64,000 nucleotides of DNA from Stieleria maiorica. GTDB taxonomy: Bacteria; Planctomycetota; Planctomycetia; Pirellulales; Pirellulaceae. Where the stretch lies: positions 3,158,443-3,222,442 of the forward strand of contig NZ_CP036264.1 in NCBI RefSeq assembly GCF_008035925.1, read 5' to 3'. This document shows positions 52,471 to 61,454 of this stretch, piece by piece (positions within the stretch are counted from its first letter, which is position 1; every line of letters begins with the position of its first letter). The notes beneath the pieces are model-generated. The model ran no database searches. It was given only the letters and a program-made list of their open reading frames with translations, and was not told where the DNA came from. The translations under genes and the position numbers were made by a program.

Positions 52471-52513
52471 AACAAAAAACCGCGATCACGGCGTGGCTGC
52501 CGTGTCGCGGTTT
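52471..52513 (-). terminator. intrinsic terminator or attenuator between rpsG and fusA
   Basis: Read on the minus strand, AAACCGCGA-x-CACGGC pairs with GCCGTG-x-TCGCGGTTT (about 15 bp, one mismatch, 6-nt loop) followed by TTTTTT at the 3' end (52471-52476). It is 50 bp upstream of fusA, so fusA needs read-through or its own promoter. Confidence 0.75.
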
Positions 52514-52562
52514 GGGAGGAGCTTCGGTTGGCTTTGTTCATTGGGGGTGATCGGAAAACCGA

Positions 52563-53039
52563 TCACCACGCGAAGTGTGCAAACGCCTTGTTGGCGTCGG
52601 CCATTCGGTGCGTGTTTTCACGTTTGGTGTACGCGACGCCTTCCTTCTTGTAGCCGGCCATGATTTCATCGGCCAGTTTCAGGTGCATCGGGCGTCCCTT
52701 CTTGTCGCGGACGGCTTCGAGCAACCAGCGGATCGCCAAGCTTTGTTGACGGGCGCGGTTGACTTGCATCGGGACCTGGTAGCTGGCACCACCGACTCGC
52801 TTGCTGCGAACTTCGATGTAGGGCTTGATGTTTTCCACGGCCGTTTCGAAGACTTCGATCGGCTCATCGCCTTCGGCCTCGCCACGCCGCGCGATTTCAG
52901 CCAACGCGTCGTAAAAGACTTTCTGGGCGACGGTCTTCTTTCCGTCCAGCATCAGGCAATTGATGAACTTTCCGGCCAGCAACGAATTGTGGCGCGGGTC
53001 GCCCTTGAGCTGCTTCTTACTTGCGGTGATCCGTCCCAT
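52563..53039 (-). CDS. rpsG: 30S ribosomal protein S7
   Basis: 158 aa: [36 protein letters not shown] segment, the conserved [13 protein letters not shown] and the closing [14 protein letters not shown]. It binds the 16S rRNA head and the E-site tRNA. Second gene of the str operon, 73 bp after rpsL and 135 bp before fusA. Confidence 0.97.
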   Translation of the reverse strand: MGRITASKKQLKGDPRHNSLLAGKFINCLMLDGKKTVAQKVFYDALAEIARRGEAEGDEPIEVFETAVENIKPYIEVRSKRVGGASYQVPMQVNRARQQSLAIRWLLEAVRDKKGRPMHLKLADEIMAGYKKEGVAYTKRENTHRMADANKAFAHFAW

Positions 53040-53112
53040 TTCAAACTTTCAAATGTCGAGTGATGTTCGTTCTGATTTATTGACGATGTTTCAAGCGGCT
53101 TTCCCGCCGGTA

Positions 53113-53478
53113 CTATTTCTTGGCACCGTAGCGGCTGCGAGATCGCTTGCGGCCTTCGACGCCCAACGCGTCACGGCTACCGCGGACGACCTGGTAGCGG
53201 ACACCCGGCAAGTCACGGATCCGGCCACCGCGGACGAGCACGATGGAGTGTTCTTGCAGGTTGTGGCCTTCGCCAGGAATGTAGACGGTGACTTCTTTGC
53301 CGTTGCTCAACTTGACCCGCGAGATCTTTCGAAGCGCCGAGTTCGGCTTCTTGGGGGTCATCGTCCGCACCTGAAGACAAACGCCCTGCTTCTGAGGGCA
53401 TTTCTCCAGAACGGGAGACTTACTTTGGCGTTTTTTCAGTTTGCGTCGCTTGCGGACGAGTTGATTGATGGTGGGCAT
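53113..53478 (-). CDS. rpsL: 30S ribosomal protein S12
   Basis: 121 aa: [20 protein letters not shown], the core [17 protein letters not shown] with the Lys codons associated with streptomycin resistance in other bacteria, and [20 protein letters not shown]. Decoding-centre protein and first gene of the str operon. The divergent tsaD gene starts 107 bp upstream, so the promoter must be in 53479-53584. Confidence 0.97.
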   Translation of the reverse strand: MPTINQLVRKRRKLKKRQSKSPVLEKCPQKQGVCLQVRTMTPKKPNSALRKISRVKLSNGKEVTVYIPGEGHNLQEHSIVLVRGGRIRDLPGVRYQVVRGSRDALGVEGRKRSRSRYGAKK

Positions 53479-53584
53479 AGAGTCGTCGTTTTGGCGTTTA
53501 TCCGTTGTTTGCCGTATTTGGAAGCGTGCAAGTATCGTGCCCTACCGCGTGGTGTCAAGGGCTGATGAGCGGTAAGATCGGGCG

Positions 53585-54607
53585 ATGCCCATTCTGACAC
53601 TCGAATCGACCTGTGACGAGACCGCTGCGGCGGTGATTTCAGCCGACGGACAGGTGCTCGGCCAGTGCGTTGCGACCCAGGAAACCCTGCACGAACGCTT
53701 CGGCGGCGTCGTGCCCGAAGTCGCCGCCCGAGCCCATGTGGAGCGGATTTTGCCGGTGATCGACACCGCGCTGACCGATGCCGGCGTGCGGGGGGCGGAA
53801 CTGGACGCGATCGCCGTGGCCGACCGGCCCGGATTGGCCGGGTCGCTGCTGGTCGGCGTGGTCGCCGCAAAAACCCTGGCCGTGGCCTGGAAAAAACCGC
53901 TGGTGGCGATCAATCACCTGCACGCCCACCTGTACGCCTGCCAAATGGCCAGCGACGTCCCGGTGTACCCCTGCATCGGGCTGGTCGTCAGCGGCGGGCA
54001 CACCAGTTTGTATCACTGCACCAGCCCGCTGGATCTGGATTATCTGGGCGGAACGATCGACGACGCGGCCGGAGAAGCGTTTGACAAGGTCGGCGCGATG
54101 CTGAATCTGGGCTTTCCCGGCGGCCCGCAGGTCTCACGACTGGCCGCCCAGGGAAATCCGAAAGCACACGCCTATCCCCGATCGATGCTGAAAGAACCCG
54201 GGTACCGATTCAGTTTCAGCGGGCTGAAAACCGCGGTCCGCTACAGCATCGCCCCGCCGGGCGTGAAGGATTTTTCCGACATCGAACTCTCCGACCAGGC
54301 CAAAGCCGATGTCTGTGCATCATTCCAAGCCGCCGTCGTGGAGGTCCTGGTCGCCAAATCCGTCCGCGCCGTCAAGGAACATCGCTGCGGCCACTTGATC
54401 GTCGGCGGCGGGGTCGCTGCCAACCCGGCCCTCCGTGAGGCCCTCCAATCGGCAGCCGAAAAACACCGGTTCGACTTGGTCATCGCCCCGATGAACCTGT
54501 GCACCGACAACGCCGTGATGGGCGCGATCGCGCTGGAAAAAATCCGCCGCGGCGAATTCGCGTCACTCGACCTGGACATCACCGCCGGCCTGCAACGCGG
54601 GTTCTAG
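53585..54607 (+). CDS. tsaD: tRNA threonylcarbamoyladenosine synthase TsaD
   Basis: 340 aa. ESTCDETAAAVISADG start, the HxxxH iron site in NHLHAHLYA (residues about 110-115), GLVVSGGHTSLY, AAGEAFDKVGAMLNLGFPGG and VGGGVAANPALR. With TsaB/TsaE it makes t6A on ANN-decoding tRNAs. Divergent from the str operon. Confidence 0.95.
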   Translation: MPILTLESTCDETAAAVISADGQVLGQCVATQETLHERFGGVVPEVAARAHVERILPVIDTALTDAGVRGAELDAIAVADRPGLAGSLLVGVVAAKTLAVAWKKPLVAINHLHAHLYACQMASDVPVYPCIGLVVSGGHTSLYHCTSPLDLDYLGGTIDDAAGEAFDKVGAMLNLGFPGGPQVSRLAAQGNPKAHAYPRSMLKEPGYRFSFSGLKTAVRYSIAPPGVKDFSDIELSDQAKADVCASFQAAVVEVLVAKSVRAVKEHRCGHLIVGGGVAANPALREALQSAAEKHRFDLVIAPMNLCTDNAVMGAIALEKIRRGEFASLDLDITAGLQRGF

Positions 54608-54693
54608 GGCGCGGAAGAAGCCCCCAGCTCGTCAAGCGGCCCCTTCGGTGGCTTCCCTCCGCGACACCCAAGTTCGCGTGTTTTGCATAAGCC

Positions 54694-54718
54694 TCGTTCC
54701 CGGGCTCCGCCTGGGAGC
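54694..54718. repeat. REP-like palindrome, copy 2
   Basis: Near copy of 27271-27295 (CGTTCCC arm, centre GGGCTCCGCCT, arm GGGAGCG). In the gap 54608-54867, which has no gene. Confidence 0.6.
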
Positions 54719-54867
54719 GCATTGTCACTGTGGCTCCTGCCACACACCGCATGCAATCAAAGGCGGAGCCTCCGAGAATTTCCGTACCCAGGCAGATCCT
54801 TGAAACAAGACAAGCGTTCCGAGAACGCCCTCGCGGCTTCGCCTGTCAACGTGCGTCGTGGCGGCGC

Positions 54868-55494
54868 TCATTTCACACAGCGATAAACAAACGCCGGCGG
54901 CAGATTGCGCCAAACGGTGTGGCTGCGTCCGACCTCGCTGAAACTCGACTTCAATCGCCTAGAAAACCGCCGCCCGGCAGGCAACACGACGCCCTGCCAA
55001 TACGCAAACGTCGCGAACCGGCCGCCCTCGCGCATCCGACCGATCATCGCGTTCATGATTTCCGCTTGCAACGATTCGGGAAACGACGCCCACGGCAATC
55101 CACAGATCACCGCATCGATTTCTCCCATCCCATGGGCATCGCAAATCGCCGGCAGGTTCGTCGCACTGTCTTCGATCACATTAGCGGTGGGGCATCGAGC
55201 CCGAGCCACCGCGGCCATCTCGCCGCTGCGTTCGATCGCAAAGAACTTGGCGTCGGGATGCAGGTGATCGATGATCGCTTCGGTAAACACCCCGGTACCG
55301 GGGCCGAATTCGACAACACTGCGAACCGATGGCCAGTCGAACCAATCCACCATCGCCGAGACCAATCCCGGGCTGCTCGGCGCGATCGCCCCGACCTTGG
55401 TGGGGTGCTTGGCGAATTCCTTCAAAAACGTGATTGATTCTCGCAAACGATCGCTGCTCCATCGAGTTAGTGTGAGGTCCGAATCATCCCGCAT
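54868..55494 (-). CDS. class I SAM methyltransferase (phospholipid N-methyltransferase-like)
   Basis: 208 aa from MRDDSDLTLTRWSS; a longer frame from 55683 runs into the repeat-rich gap. Motif I VVEFGPGTGVFTEAI, then IERSGEMAAVARARCPTANV and CGLPWASFPE. The N-terminal RESITFLKEFAKHPTKVGAIAPSS is the conserved start of PmtA-like/rRNA-dimethylase-like membrane lipid methyltransferases. It could methylate phosphatidylethanolamine, but the substrate is inferred. Confidence 0.82.
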   Translation of the reverse strand: MRDDSDLTLTRWSSDRLRESITFLKEFAKHPTKVGAIAPSSPGLVSAMVDWFDWPSVRSVVEFGPGTGVFTEAIIDHLHPDAKFFAIERSGEMAAVARARCPTANVIEDSATNLPAICDAHGMGEIDAVICGLPWASFPESLQAEIMNAMIGRMREGGRFATFAYWQGVVLPAGRRFSRRLKSSFSEVGRSHTVWRNLPPAFVYRCVK

Positions 55495-55549
55495 CGGCCG
55501 TTCAACGTAAACCCACCCCCCGGCAACGCCCCACGCCATCTGTCCACCC

Positions 55550-55625
55550 ATCGTTCTGCCCCTATTGTTTTGCCCCCACCGTTTTGCCCACCCATCATTC
55601 TGCCCCGTATCATTTTGCCTTCCCG
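55550..55625. repeat. short degenerate CATTCTGCCC-type repeats
   Basis: Repeated CATCGTTCTGCCCC, TTGTTTTGCCCCC, CCGTTTTGCCCAC, CATCATTCTGCCCC, ATCATTTTGCC strings with a period of about 15, as at 27474-27540. Confidence 0.45.
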
Positions 55626-55733
55626 CCTCCCGTCCCCTCCCGCCCCCACATTTGCGGTTGAGCGTCCACCGCGAGCCCGTCAAGCTACAATCCGCTCCGC
55701 AGCCCCATTCACTTTGTCAACACCTCCATCGTC

Positions 55734-57293
55734 TTGCCCACGCGTCCCAAATCGTCTCGCCCACCCGTCGTCCGTCCGCTCGCATCGGGGCTGGACACGG
55801 CCGAGCTTTTTCAGGCCGTTGCCGGGTTGCCGGGACGCGTTTGGCTGGACTCGGCAACGGGACAGACGTCGCCGGAGTCAGCAGTCGATGATGTCGTCCG
55901 CCGATTGTCTCGTTATTCATTTTTGTCCGCGGACCCGATCCGTCGGCTCGTTGCCTACCCGGGCCAACCGAATCCGTGGGACGAACTCTCTCGTCTGGTC
56001 GTCAGGCTGCCGGGCGACGTGGACGAATCGCTGCCACCGTTTCAAGGCGGATTGGTCGGCGTGGTCGGCTATGAAGCGGCGCGTTGGCTGGAACCGGTCG
56101 AGCTGGCCGATTGCCACCAGCACCAGACGGACGACCTGCCGACCCCGGCGATTTCGTTCGGCGTCTACGATTGGGCCATCGCCATCGACCATTTCGAAGA
56201 CCGCAGCTGGTTGATCTGCCAAGGTTTTACGGCGGAGGATTTTGACGCCGGCGAATCGGACCACCGCTCCGCAGCCACGCGAACCCAAACGGCCAACCAA
56301 CGCGCCGACCAGATCATCGATTTGATTTCTGCCGTCCAGCCCAAGAATGCGGACCAACGGCAGTTCCAGCGACGGTTTGATCCAGCGAACGACAACCGCA
56401 GCGACGTGCACAGCAATTTCACCGGTGAAGAGTTTCGCGCCGCGGTGGCCGAGATCGTGGACCGGATTCGCTGCGGCGATTCCTTTCAAGTCAACTTGGC
56501 GCAGCGGTTGACGACCACCTCGACGCTCGACCCGGCCGCGTTGTATCTCCGGCTTCGCGACGCCAACCCGGCTCCGTTTGCGGGATTCTACGACGGCGGC
56601 GATTTCCAAGTGCTCAGCTCCTCGCCGGAAGGGTTCCTGCAACTCCGCGACCGGCATGTGGAAACGCGTCCGATCAAGGGGACCGTGCCCCGCACCGGTG
56701 ATGAAGCCGCCGATGCGAAGCTGGCCGACCAGCTACTCCGCAGCGAAAAGGACCGCGCGGAAAATGTGATGATCGTCGATTTGATGCGCAACGATCTTTC
56801 GCGGGTCTGCCGGGACGAGAGTGTGGTGGTCAGCCGGCTGTGCGAGATCGAGCGGTACCAGTTTGTGCAGCACTTGGTTTCGGTGGTCGAAGGAGACTTG
56901 GTCGACGGCGTGGATGCGGTGGACGTGTTGCGAGCCTGCTTTCCGGGCGGCAGCGTGACGGGGGCTCCCAAAATCGAAGCGATGAAGACGATTGCTCAGC
57001 TGGAGCGGAATCCGCGTGGTCCATATTGCGGGTCGATGGGCTACTTCGGCTGCGGCGGAGGGGCAGATTTCAACATCCTGATCCGCACGATCACCGCGAC
57101 CGGCGGGCGGTTGCAGATCCCGGTGGGCGGAGGCATCACGGCGCGCAGCCAGCCGGCGGCCGAAGAAGCCGAGACGTGGGCCAAAGCGATCGGAATGCTC
57201 AACGCCCTGCCGACACCTCCGCCCCAAACCCGGGCAAAAATCGCGCCTTCAGCCGATCATTCGGCGAACCCAAAAATCTCCGAAGCGGTCTGA
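55734..57293 (+). CDS. pabB: aminodeoxychorismate synthase component I
   Basis: 519 aa from TTG 55734; the true start could be slightly downstream. N-terminal domain with RYSFLSADPIRRLVAYPGQP and FQGGLVGVVGYEAARW. The chorismate-binding core has GDSFQVNLAQRL, the PIKGTVPRTGDEAAD motif whose Lys (PIKGT) marks PabB rather than anthranilate synthase (PIAGT), RNDLSRVC, FPGGSVTGAPKIEAM and PYCGSMGYFGCGG. It makes 4-amino-4-deoxychorismate for folate synthesis with a glutaminase subunit that is not encoded here. Confidence 0.9.
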   Translation: MPTRPKSSRPPVVRPLASGLDTAELFQAVAGLPGRVWLDSATGQTSPESAVDDVVRRLSRYSFLSADPIRRLVAYPGQPNPWDELSRLVVRLPGDVDESLPPFQGGLVGVVGYEAARWLEPVELADCHQHQTDDLPTPAISFGVYDWAIAIDHFEDRSWLICQGFTAEDFDAGESDHRSAATRTQTANQRADQIIDLISAVQPKNADQRQFQRRFDPANDNRSDVHSNFTGEEFRAAVAEIVDRIRCGDSFQVNLAQRLTTTSTLDPAALYLRLRDANPAPFAGFYDGGDFQVLSSSPEGFLQLRDRHVETRPIKGTVPRTGDEAADAKLADQLLRSEKDRAENVMIVDLMRNDLSRVCRDESVVVSRLCEIERYQFVQHLVSVVEGDLVDGVDAVDVLRACFPGGSVTGAPKIEAMKTIAQLERNPRGPYCGSMGYFGCGGGADFNILIRTITATGGRLQIPVGGGITARSQPAAEEAETWAKAIGMLNALPTPPPQTRAKIAPSADHSANPKISEAV

Positions 57294-57360
57294 CTTGTGC
57301 GATCGAAACCGGCGCGATATCTTAACGAAAGTGGCGACGACAACCGTCATCGCACACGAT

Positions 57361-57433
57361 GCCCTTGTAGCTCAGTTGGTAGAGCAACGGACTCTTAATC
57401 CGTGGGTCGTAGGTTCGAGCCCTACCGGGGGTA
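57361..57433 (+). tRNA. tRNA-Lys (anticodon CTT)
   Basis: 73-nt cloverleaf: acceptor GCCCTTG/CGGGGGT with G-U pairs, D arm GCTC/GAGC, anticodon arm ACGGA-CTCTTAA-TCCGT with CTT, T arm GTAGG-TTCGAGC-CCTAC, discriminator A; no CCA encoded. Confidence 0.95.
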
Positions 57434-57464
57434 CTGCGGAGCACGCAACTTCGCAATTCGATAG

Positions 57465-57492
57465 GCCGGGTCCATCTGACCCGGCTTTTTTT
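57465..57492 (+). terminator. intrinsic terminator after tRNA-Lys
   Basis: Stem GCCGGGT/ACCCGGC with a 7-nt loop followed by seven T, 31 bp after the tRNA. Confidence 0.9.
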
Positions 57493-57881
57493 ATGCAAGG
57501 AACGCAACGCACTTCGGGTATCGAACGATGCACCGGGGAGCGGCGACAAGAAAATGGATGACAAGAAAATGGGGTGCGGGGCGAGTCGAATTGGATCGAT
57601 TCAGCACTCGTTTTACCTGCCGGCGTGATCCGTCAACGGGTTCCGCATTTTTCTGCCCCTCATTTTTCTGTCACTCGATCGATTGCCCCTTCTGCTCTTC
57701 GCGGCTCCGGGTCGGGGAAGCGACGCTCGATGGTTGCCTGCGAGGGCTTGAACGATCGATTGATGAGGTGCCGGCGGCTGAATGACCATTCCGCGTGTGT
57801 TTTTTGTCGTTCTGAGAGACTGTTTGCACCGTGCTACGGGAACGTCAATAATCCACGTCCCTCACCTACACGGAGCCCGTC
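57493..57881. other. intergenic region without a supported gene
   Basis: A plus-strand frame 57574-57885 has no signal, motif or ribosome binding site. Short GACAAGAAAATG strings (near 57546 and 57559) recur near 58556 and resemble the dispersed CATTTTCTGTC/TTGTC repeats of this genome. No RNA or gene supported. Confidence 0.4.
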
Positions 57882-58484
57882 ATGATTCGACTCTTTCCGA
57901 TTCTCTTGTTGGCGTTCCCGGTCTCGTTATGGGCCGAAGAGACCGTTGTCCGCATCGAATGCATTCTCTTTGACGGTCCGTTGCCGACCGACGCTCAGCA
58001 AGAACTGACTGAGCAACTGAATTCGCTCCCGCGGGACGAACGGAATGAACAGAGAGCGATGCTCACACTCCGGGCCCACCGCAAGCATCTTCAAACGCTC
58101 GCAACGACGTCACTGGATTTCCATGCGTCGCCGGGGCAGACGGCGTCTCAACGAATCGAATCAAACGACCTGCTGTTCGAGGCGAAGGTAAAGCTGATCG
58201 AGTCCGATGAGGTCGGATGCACGCTGACCTATTCCGTTGGTGCCGCCTATGTCGAAGGGCACCGTAGCCACGTCAGCCAATCGATCCGGCAACCGGACCG
58301 GATGCGGTACGGAGCGTCCTTGATTCCCTCATCGAGCGGCACCGACGATCTGACAGTCGTGTTCCTGACGACGGTTTCGAAAGGGGCTGAAATCACAATC
58401 AAAATCGAAAAGGAGTTTGGTCAGCAATTCATCCGTGATCGCCGCAGACCGCCCAATGCTAGAGTCGCAAACCTGCAACCGTGA
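57882..58484 (+). CDS. secreted protein of unknown function
   Basis: 200 aa, signal peptide MIRLFPILLLAFPVSLWAEE. Mature part is mostly beta strand and polar helix (VRIECILFDGPLPTDAQQEL, SNDLLFEAKVKLIESDEVGC, TYSVGAAYVEGHR) with no catalytic motif; it resembles the secretin/DUF-type beta sandwich proteins of planctomycetes but I cannot place it. Standing alone. Confidence 0.7.
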   Translation: MIRLFPILLLAFPVSLWAEETVVRIECILFDGPLPTDAQQELTEQLNSLPRDERNEQRAMLTLRAHRKHLQTLATTSLDFHASPGQTASQRIESNDLLFEAKVKLIESDEVGCTLTYSVGAAYVEGHRSHVSQSIRQPDRMRYGASLIPSSSGTDDLTVVFLTTVSKGAEITIKIEKEFGQQFIRDRRRPPNARVANLQP

Positions 58485-58630
58485 CACGCCCTGGCGGTCG
58501 GCCCCTCTCGTTTCGTTTCGGCCAGAATGGCTGGAAGCGGAGACGAGAAAATAGGTGACAAGAAAATGTTGTGGGCGCGTACCGGACGGGCATCAATCCG
58601 TGATGATCCCAATTTCTCTGAAACAAACCC

Positions 58631-61153
58631 CTAAAACAGACTGCCGATCCATTGGTCGTCTCGCAATGCGTCATCGATCACCTGGAGACGCACTGACCGA
58701 ATCAGCTCTTCCCCTGCGGCTTCCGATTGCATCCGCGCCAAGTAGTTGATCACCAACAGCGCATCGATCGGCGAGATCACTTGATCGTTGTTGGTGTCCA
58801 ATCGACTTTCGTTGGCGGGCATCAACGAACGAAGTGGCTGAGTTCTCGAATCCTCGCCTCCCGCACTGATCGCGAGCGCGTTGATCACAACCAGCGCATC
58901 GCTGGGCGTGGTTTCGCCGTCCAGATTGGCATCGGTCGGAAGCTGGAGGTTGTGATAAATGTTTGTCTGATACCGAAACTGCTGATCGATCAATGTCAGG
59001 CCATCGTCATCGATCCGCACAAGGTACTTCGCGGTACCATCGTCGAAGACCGCCTGGTCAAAGGAAGATCCGTGATCGAATCCCAGAGCAACAAGTGTCT
59101 CTGGGCCGAGGGAATGGTTTTGTGAAAGGAGATTCCGGGCTTCCGTTTCGATGATTCTCAGCTGTTCCAATTCCGAATCCACCGAGTGGATTTCGTGATC
59201 GCCGGAGAAGAAAACGGAATCGACCACCCCTTCCGCGTCGGCCTTCCCCGACATGATGCCGGCATCGCTGACAGAATAGTAGCAATCACCGATCTCGATG
59301 GTGCGGCGTACCACCTGGTTGTGAAGGTGTTGTCCGGACGAAGTGAAAGAATCAAACAATTCCTGCCCTGAATCGATCGTCACGATCGACAAGGCTTCGC
59401 CTCCCGCCCAAACGCCATTGTTCCACCCAGATTGATCTTCGATTCGGACCGGGAACGCAAACGTTTCCTGATCATCGAATACCAGAAACGAGTCCGCCGA
59501 CCCGCTGACCGTCCCGGCCGATTGCCCTGCGAGTTCGACCTGATCCAATAATCTGGGGGATCCATCGTTCAGCTCGTACAGCGAGAGAAACGTCGGATTG
59601 GGAAACGCCGCTTGAGTGTTCATCTCAGCCCCGATCGCGAGCAGTCGATCTGGTTCGATAAAATTCAAATAGGTTTGAAAGCCGGGCAGCTGGATCGGCT
59701 GAGCACTCCAATCGTTTTCGAGATCATCGAACAATTCGGCCGTGTGGATGACCGTCTGACTGGGCTCGATCGGAAACCAGTCTGCATCGGTATACTCAAC
59801 GGCAAACAATGAGTCGTCATGCAGGTGAATGCTTGTCATAGAAGCATCCAACGACAACTCTTCCTCTTCAACGAGAAAGGTTTCGCCCTGTTGCTCGAAT
59901 CGAGACACGTGGATCCTGGTCCCGTAGGGAACGTCGTTCTGGTACTCGATCCAGTGTTCGGCAGCGACTAATGAATGGTCTGTCGCTGAGAAAACGACAT
60001 GGTCAGCCAAGCGACTTTGAACCGAAGTGTCTGCGATCACTTCGAGCGAACCGTCGTCGGTGTTGACCCGAAACCGATGAAGCGTCGTTTCGCGAGGAAA
60101 TTCACCGCTGTAGCCGTTGGTGCCATTGATCCAATAGAAGCCATCGGACGTTTCGACAAAGTGATTGTGATCGGGAATGAATGCTTCGATTTCTCCGGAA
60201 TACTGATACGTTCGATGCGCCAACTCGCGGTTCAACAGGATGCCCTTGGACGAAGAGATCCCTGGCTCGTCGCCGCCGAGGTCAACGCTGAAGAAGACGG
60301 TCAATTCGTTGAAGGTCGACAGACCCGCAATCTGCTCCGGTGTGACCAGAGGTCCGCTACGACTGAAATCATGTCCCCCTTTTCGGGCGGAATAATACGG
60401 CAAGCGTTCACCAAGTAATTCGGCAAAATTGTCCGAGATTCGATCGCGAAACTGCTGCTCGGTTTCCCAGTACAAACTGCCGCTTACGGAATGCTTCTCG
60501 AGCGTTGGCAGCAAAGTTCGTGGCGGCCGTGCGGCGACCACCAGTTGATTATCGATCAATTGAGAATGAAGTAAATCGCCCTCGAAATGCAGTGTTTGGA
60601 CCACGTGCGGATGATCCCGCCGGGAAACATCAAAGACGGTAAGTACACCAACCGATTCACTTTCCGAGTCTTCCGCGATGACGGTCAGTCGGTCATTGGA
60701 CAAATGCAGGTTGGTCGGTCGACCAGTGAAAGACGTGCGCGAAAGGAATTGAAGCGAGCCGTCTGGATTCGTTCTCGTGATCACAAGATCACCGCCAATC
60801 AACTGATAGAGATGCTGATCGTCGTTGGTCACCAACGATTGGTCATCAACCTCATTTTGATTCGACGCAACGGTCGAGAACTGAACGTTCGCGGAATGGG
60901 GATCAATTAGAAAACTGGGGAAAGGATCCCACGTGATGCAAAAACATTGCGGAGACGACGCATAGGTCCCGAATTGCGAACCGTACTCTTGCTGCGCGAG
61001 CCGCAAAATGGCCTCCCGCATCGCATCCATCGGTGCGTCTTGCCCGGCGGCACCGCTCGCGAGGTAGGACGCGTTTTCAAGAAATGAAAGGCTTTCGCCT
61101 GCCAGCAGATATCGCGATTCCAGGGATTCCAGACGGTGCTGTCGGCGTTTCAT
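58631..61153 (-). CDS. secreted beta-propeller protein with dockerin
   Basis: 840 aa from MKRRQHRLESLESRYLLAGE (61153), containing the planctomycete LESRYLLAG export motif at the N-terminus. A long propeller-like region follows, resembling C-terminal beta-propeller (PF09826) proteins: repeated FSRSG, HLYQLIGGDLVITRTNPDGS, PTNLHLSNDRLTVIAED, FDVSRRDHPHVVQTL and similar blades. The C-terminus is a dockerin with two EF-hands, TDANLDGETTPSDALVVINA and DTNNDQVISPIDALLVINYL, like the giant protein at 31721. Probably surface-exposed. Confidence 0.82.
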   Translation of the reverse strand: MKRRQHRLESLESRYLLAGESLSFLENASYLASGAAGQDAPMDAMREAILRLAQQEYGSQFGTYASSPQCFCITWDPFPSFLIDPHSANVQFSTVASNQNEVDDQSLVTNDDQHLYQLIGGDLVITRTNPDGSLQFLSRTSFTGRPTNLHLSNDRLTVIAEDSESESVGVLTVFDVSRRDHPHVVQTLHFEGDLLHSQLIDNQLVVAARPPRTLLPTLEKHSVSGSLYWETEQQFRDRISDNFAELLGERLPYYSARKGGHDFSRSGPLVTPEQIAGLSTFNELTVFFSVDLGGDEPGISSSKGILLNRELAHRTYQYSGEIEAFIPDHNHFVETSDGFYWINGTNGYSGEFPRETTLHRFRVNTDDGSLEVIADTSVQSRLADHVVFSATDHSLVAAEHWIEYQNDVPYGTRIHVSRFEQQGETFLVEEEELSLDASMTSIHLHDDSLFAVEYTDADWFPIEPSQTVIHTAELFDDLENDWSAQPIQLPGFQTYLNFIEPDRLLAIGAEMNTQAAFPNPTFLSLYELNDGSPRLLDQVELAGQSAGTVSGSADSFLVFDDQETFAFPVRIEDQSGWNNGVWAGGEALSIVTIDSGQELFDSFTSSGQHLHNQVVRRTIEIGDCYYSVSDAGIMSGKADAEGVVDSVFFSGDHEIHSVDSELEQLRIIETEARNLLSQNHSLGPETLVALGFDHGSSFDQAVFDDGTAKYLVRIDDDGLTLIDQQFRYQTNIYHNLQLPTDANLDGETTPSDALVVINALAISAGGEDSRTQPLRSLMPANESRLDTNNDQVISPIDALLVINYLARMQSEAAGEELIRSVRLQVIDDALRDDQWIGSLF

Positions 61154-61454
61154 GAAGTCATTAGCGTAGGAGTGATCGTGGCAGCGATCGTATCTGCGGT
61201 GAATTGGGCAATCAAGGTCCGCTAGAACGAATTGGCGAAACGACCACGAATCAACGTTCGTATTCAAATCGATCGTTCCGTCCGACCACTACTTTGGGGA
61301 GCGTTTGGGAGAGCGACGAACCGGTCGATCGACGATCGAGCGCGATGAAGAAGCTGATCGGGGCGGGAGGCGAATTGAAACAACTCGGCACTCCAGTTAG
61401 CGGCCTGTGTCTTCCGGCAACGGGCACTGCGTTTTACTGCCCGTGATTTTTTTG
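61154..61454. other. intergenic region without a supported gene
   Basis: No convincing gene, repeat array or RNA. It separates the dockerin propeller gene (start at 61153) from the hybrid kinase (end at 61455) and should carry the propeller's promoter. A TTTTTTTGTCACTC string near 61447 resembles one at 57664. Confidence 0.4.

Noticed and set aside
57574..57885. Possible 103-aa gene before the secreted 200-aa protein
   Set aside because: No recognisable composition or start; overlaps the next gene's start region.
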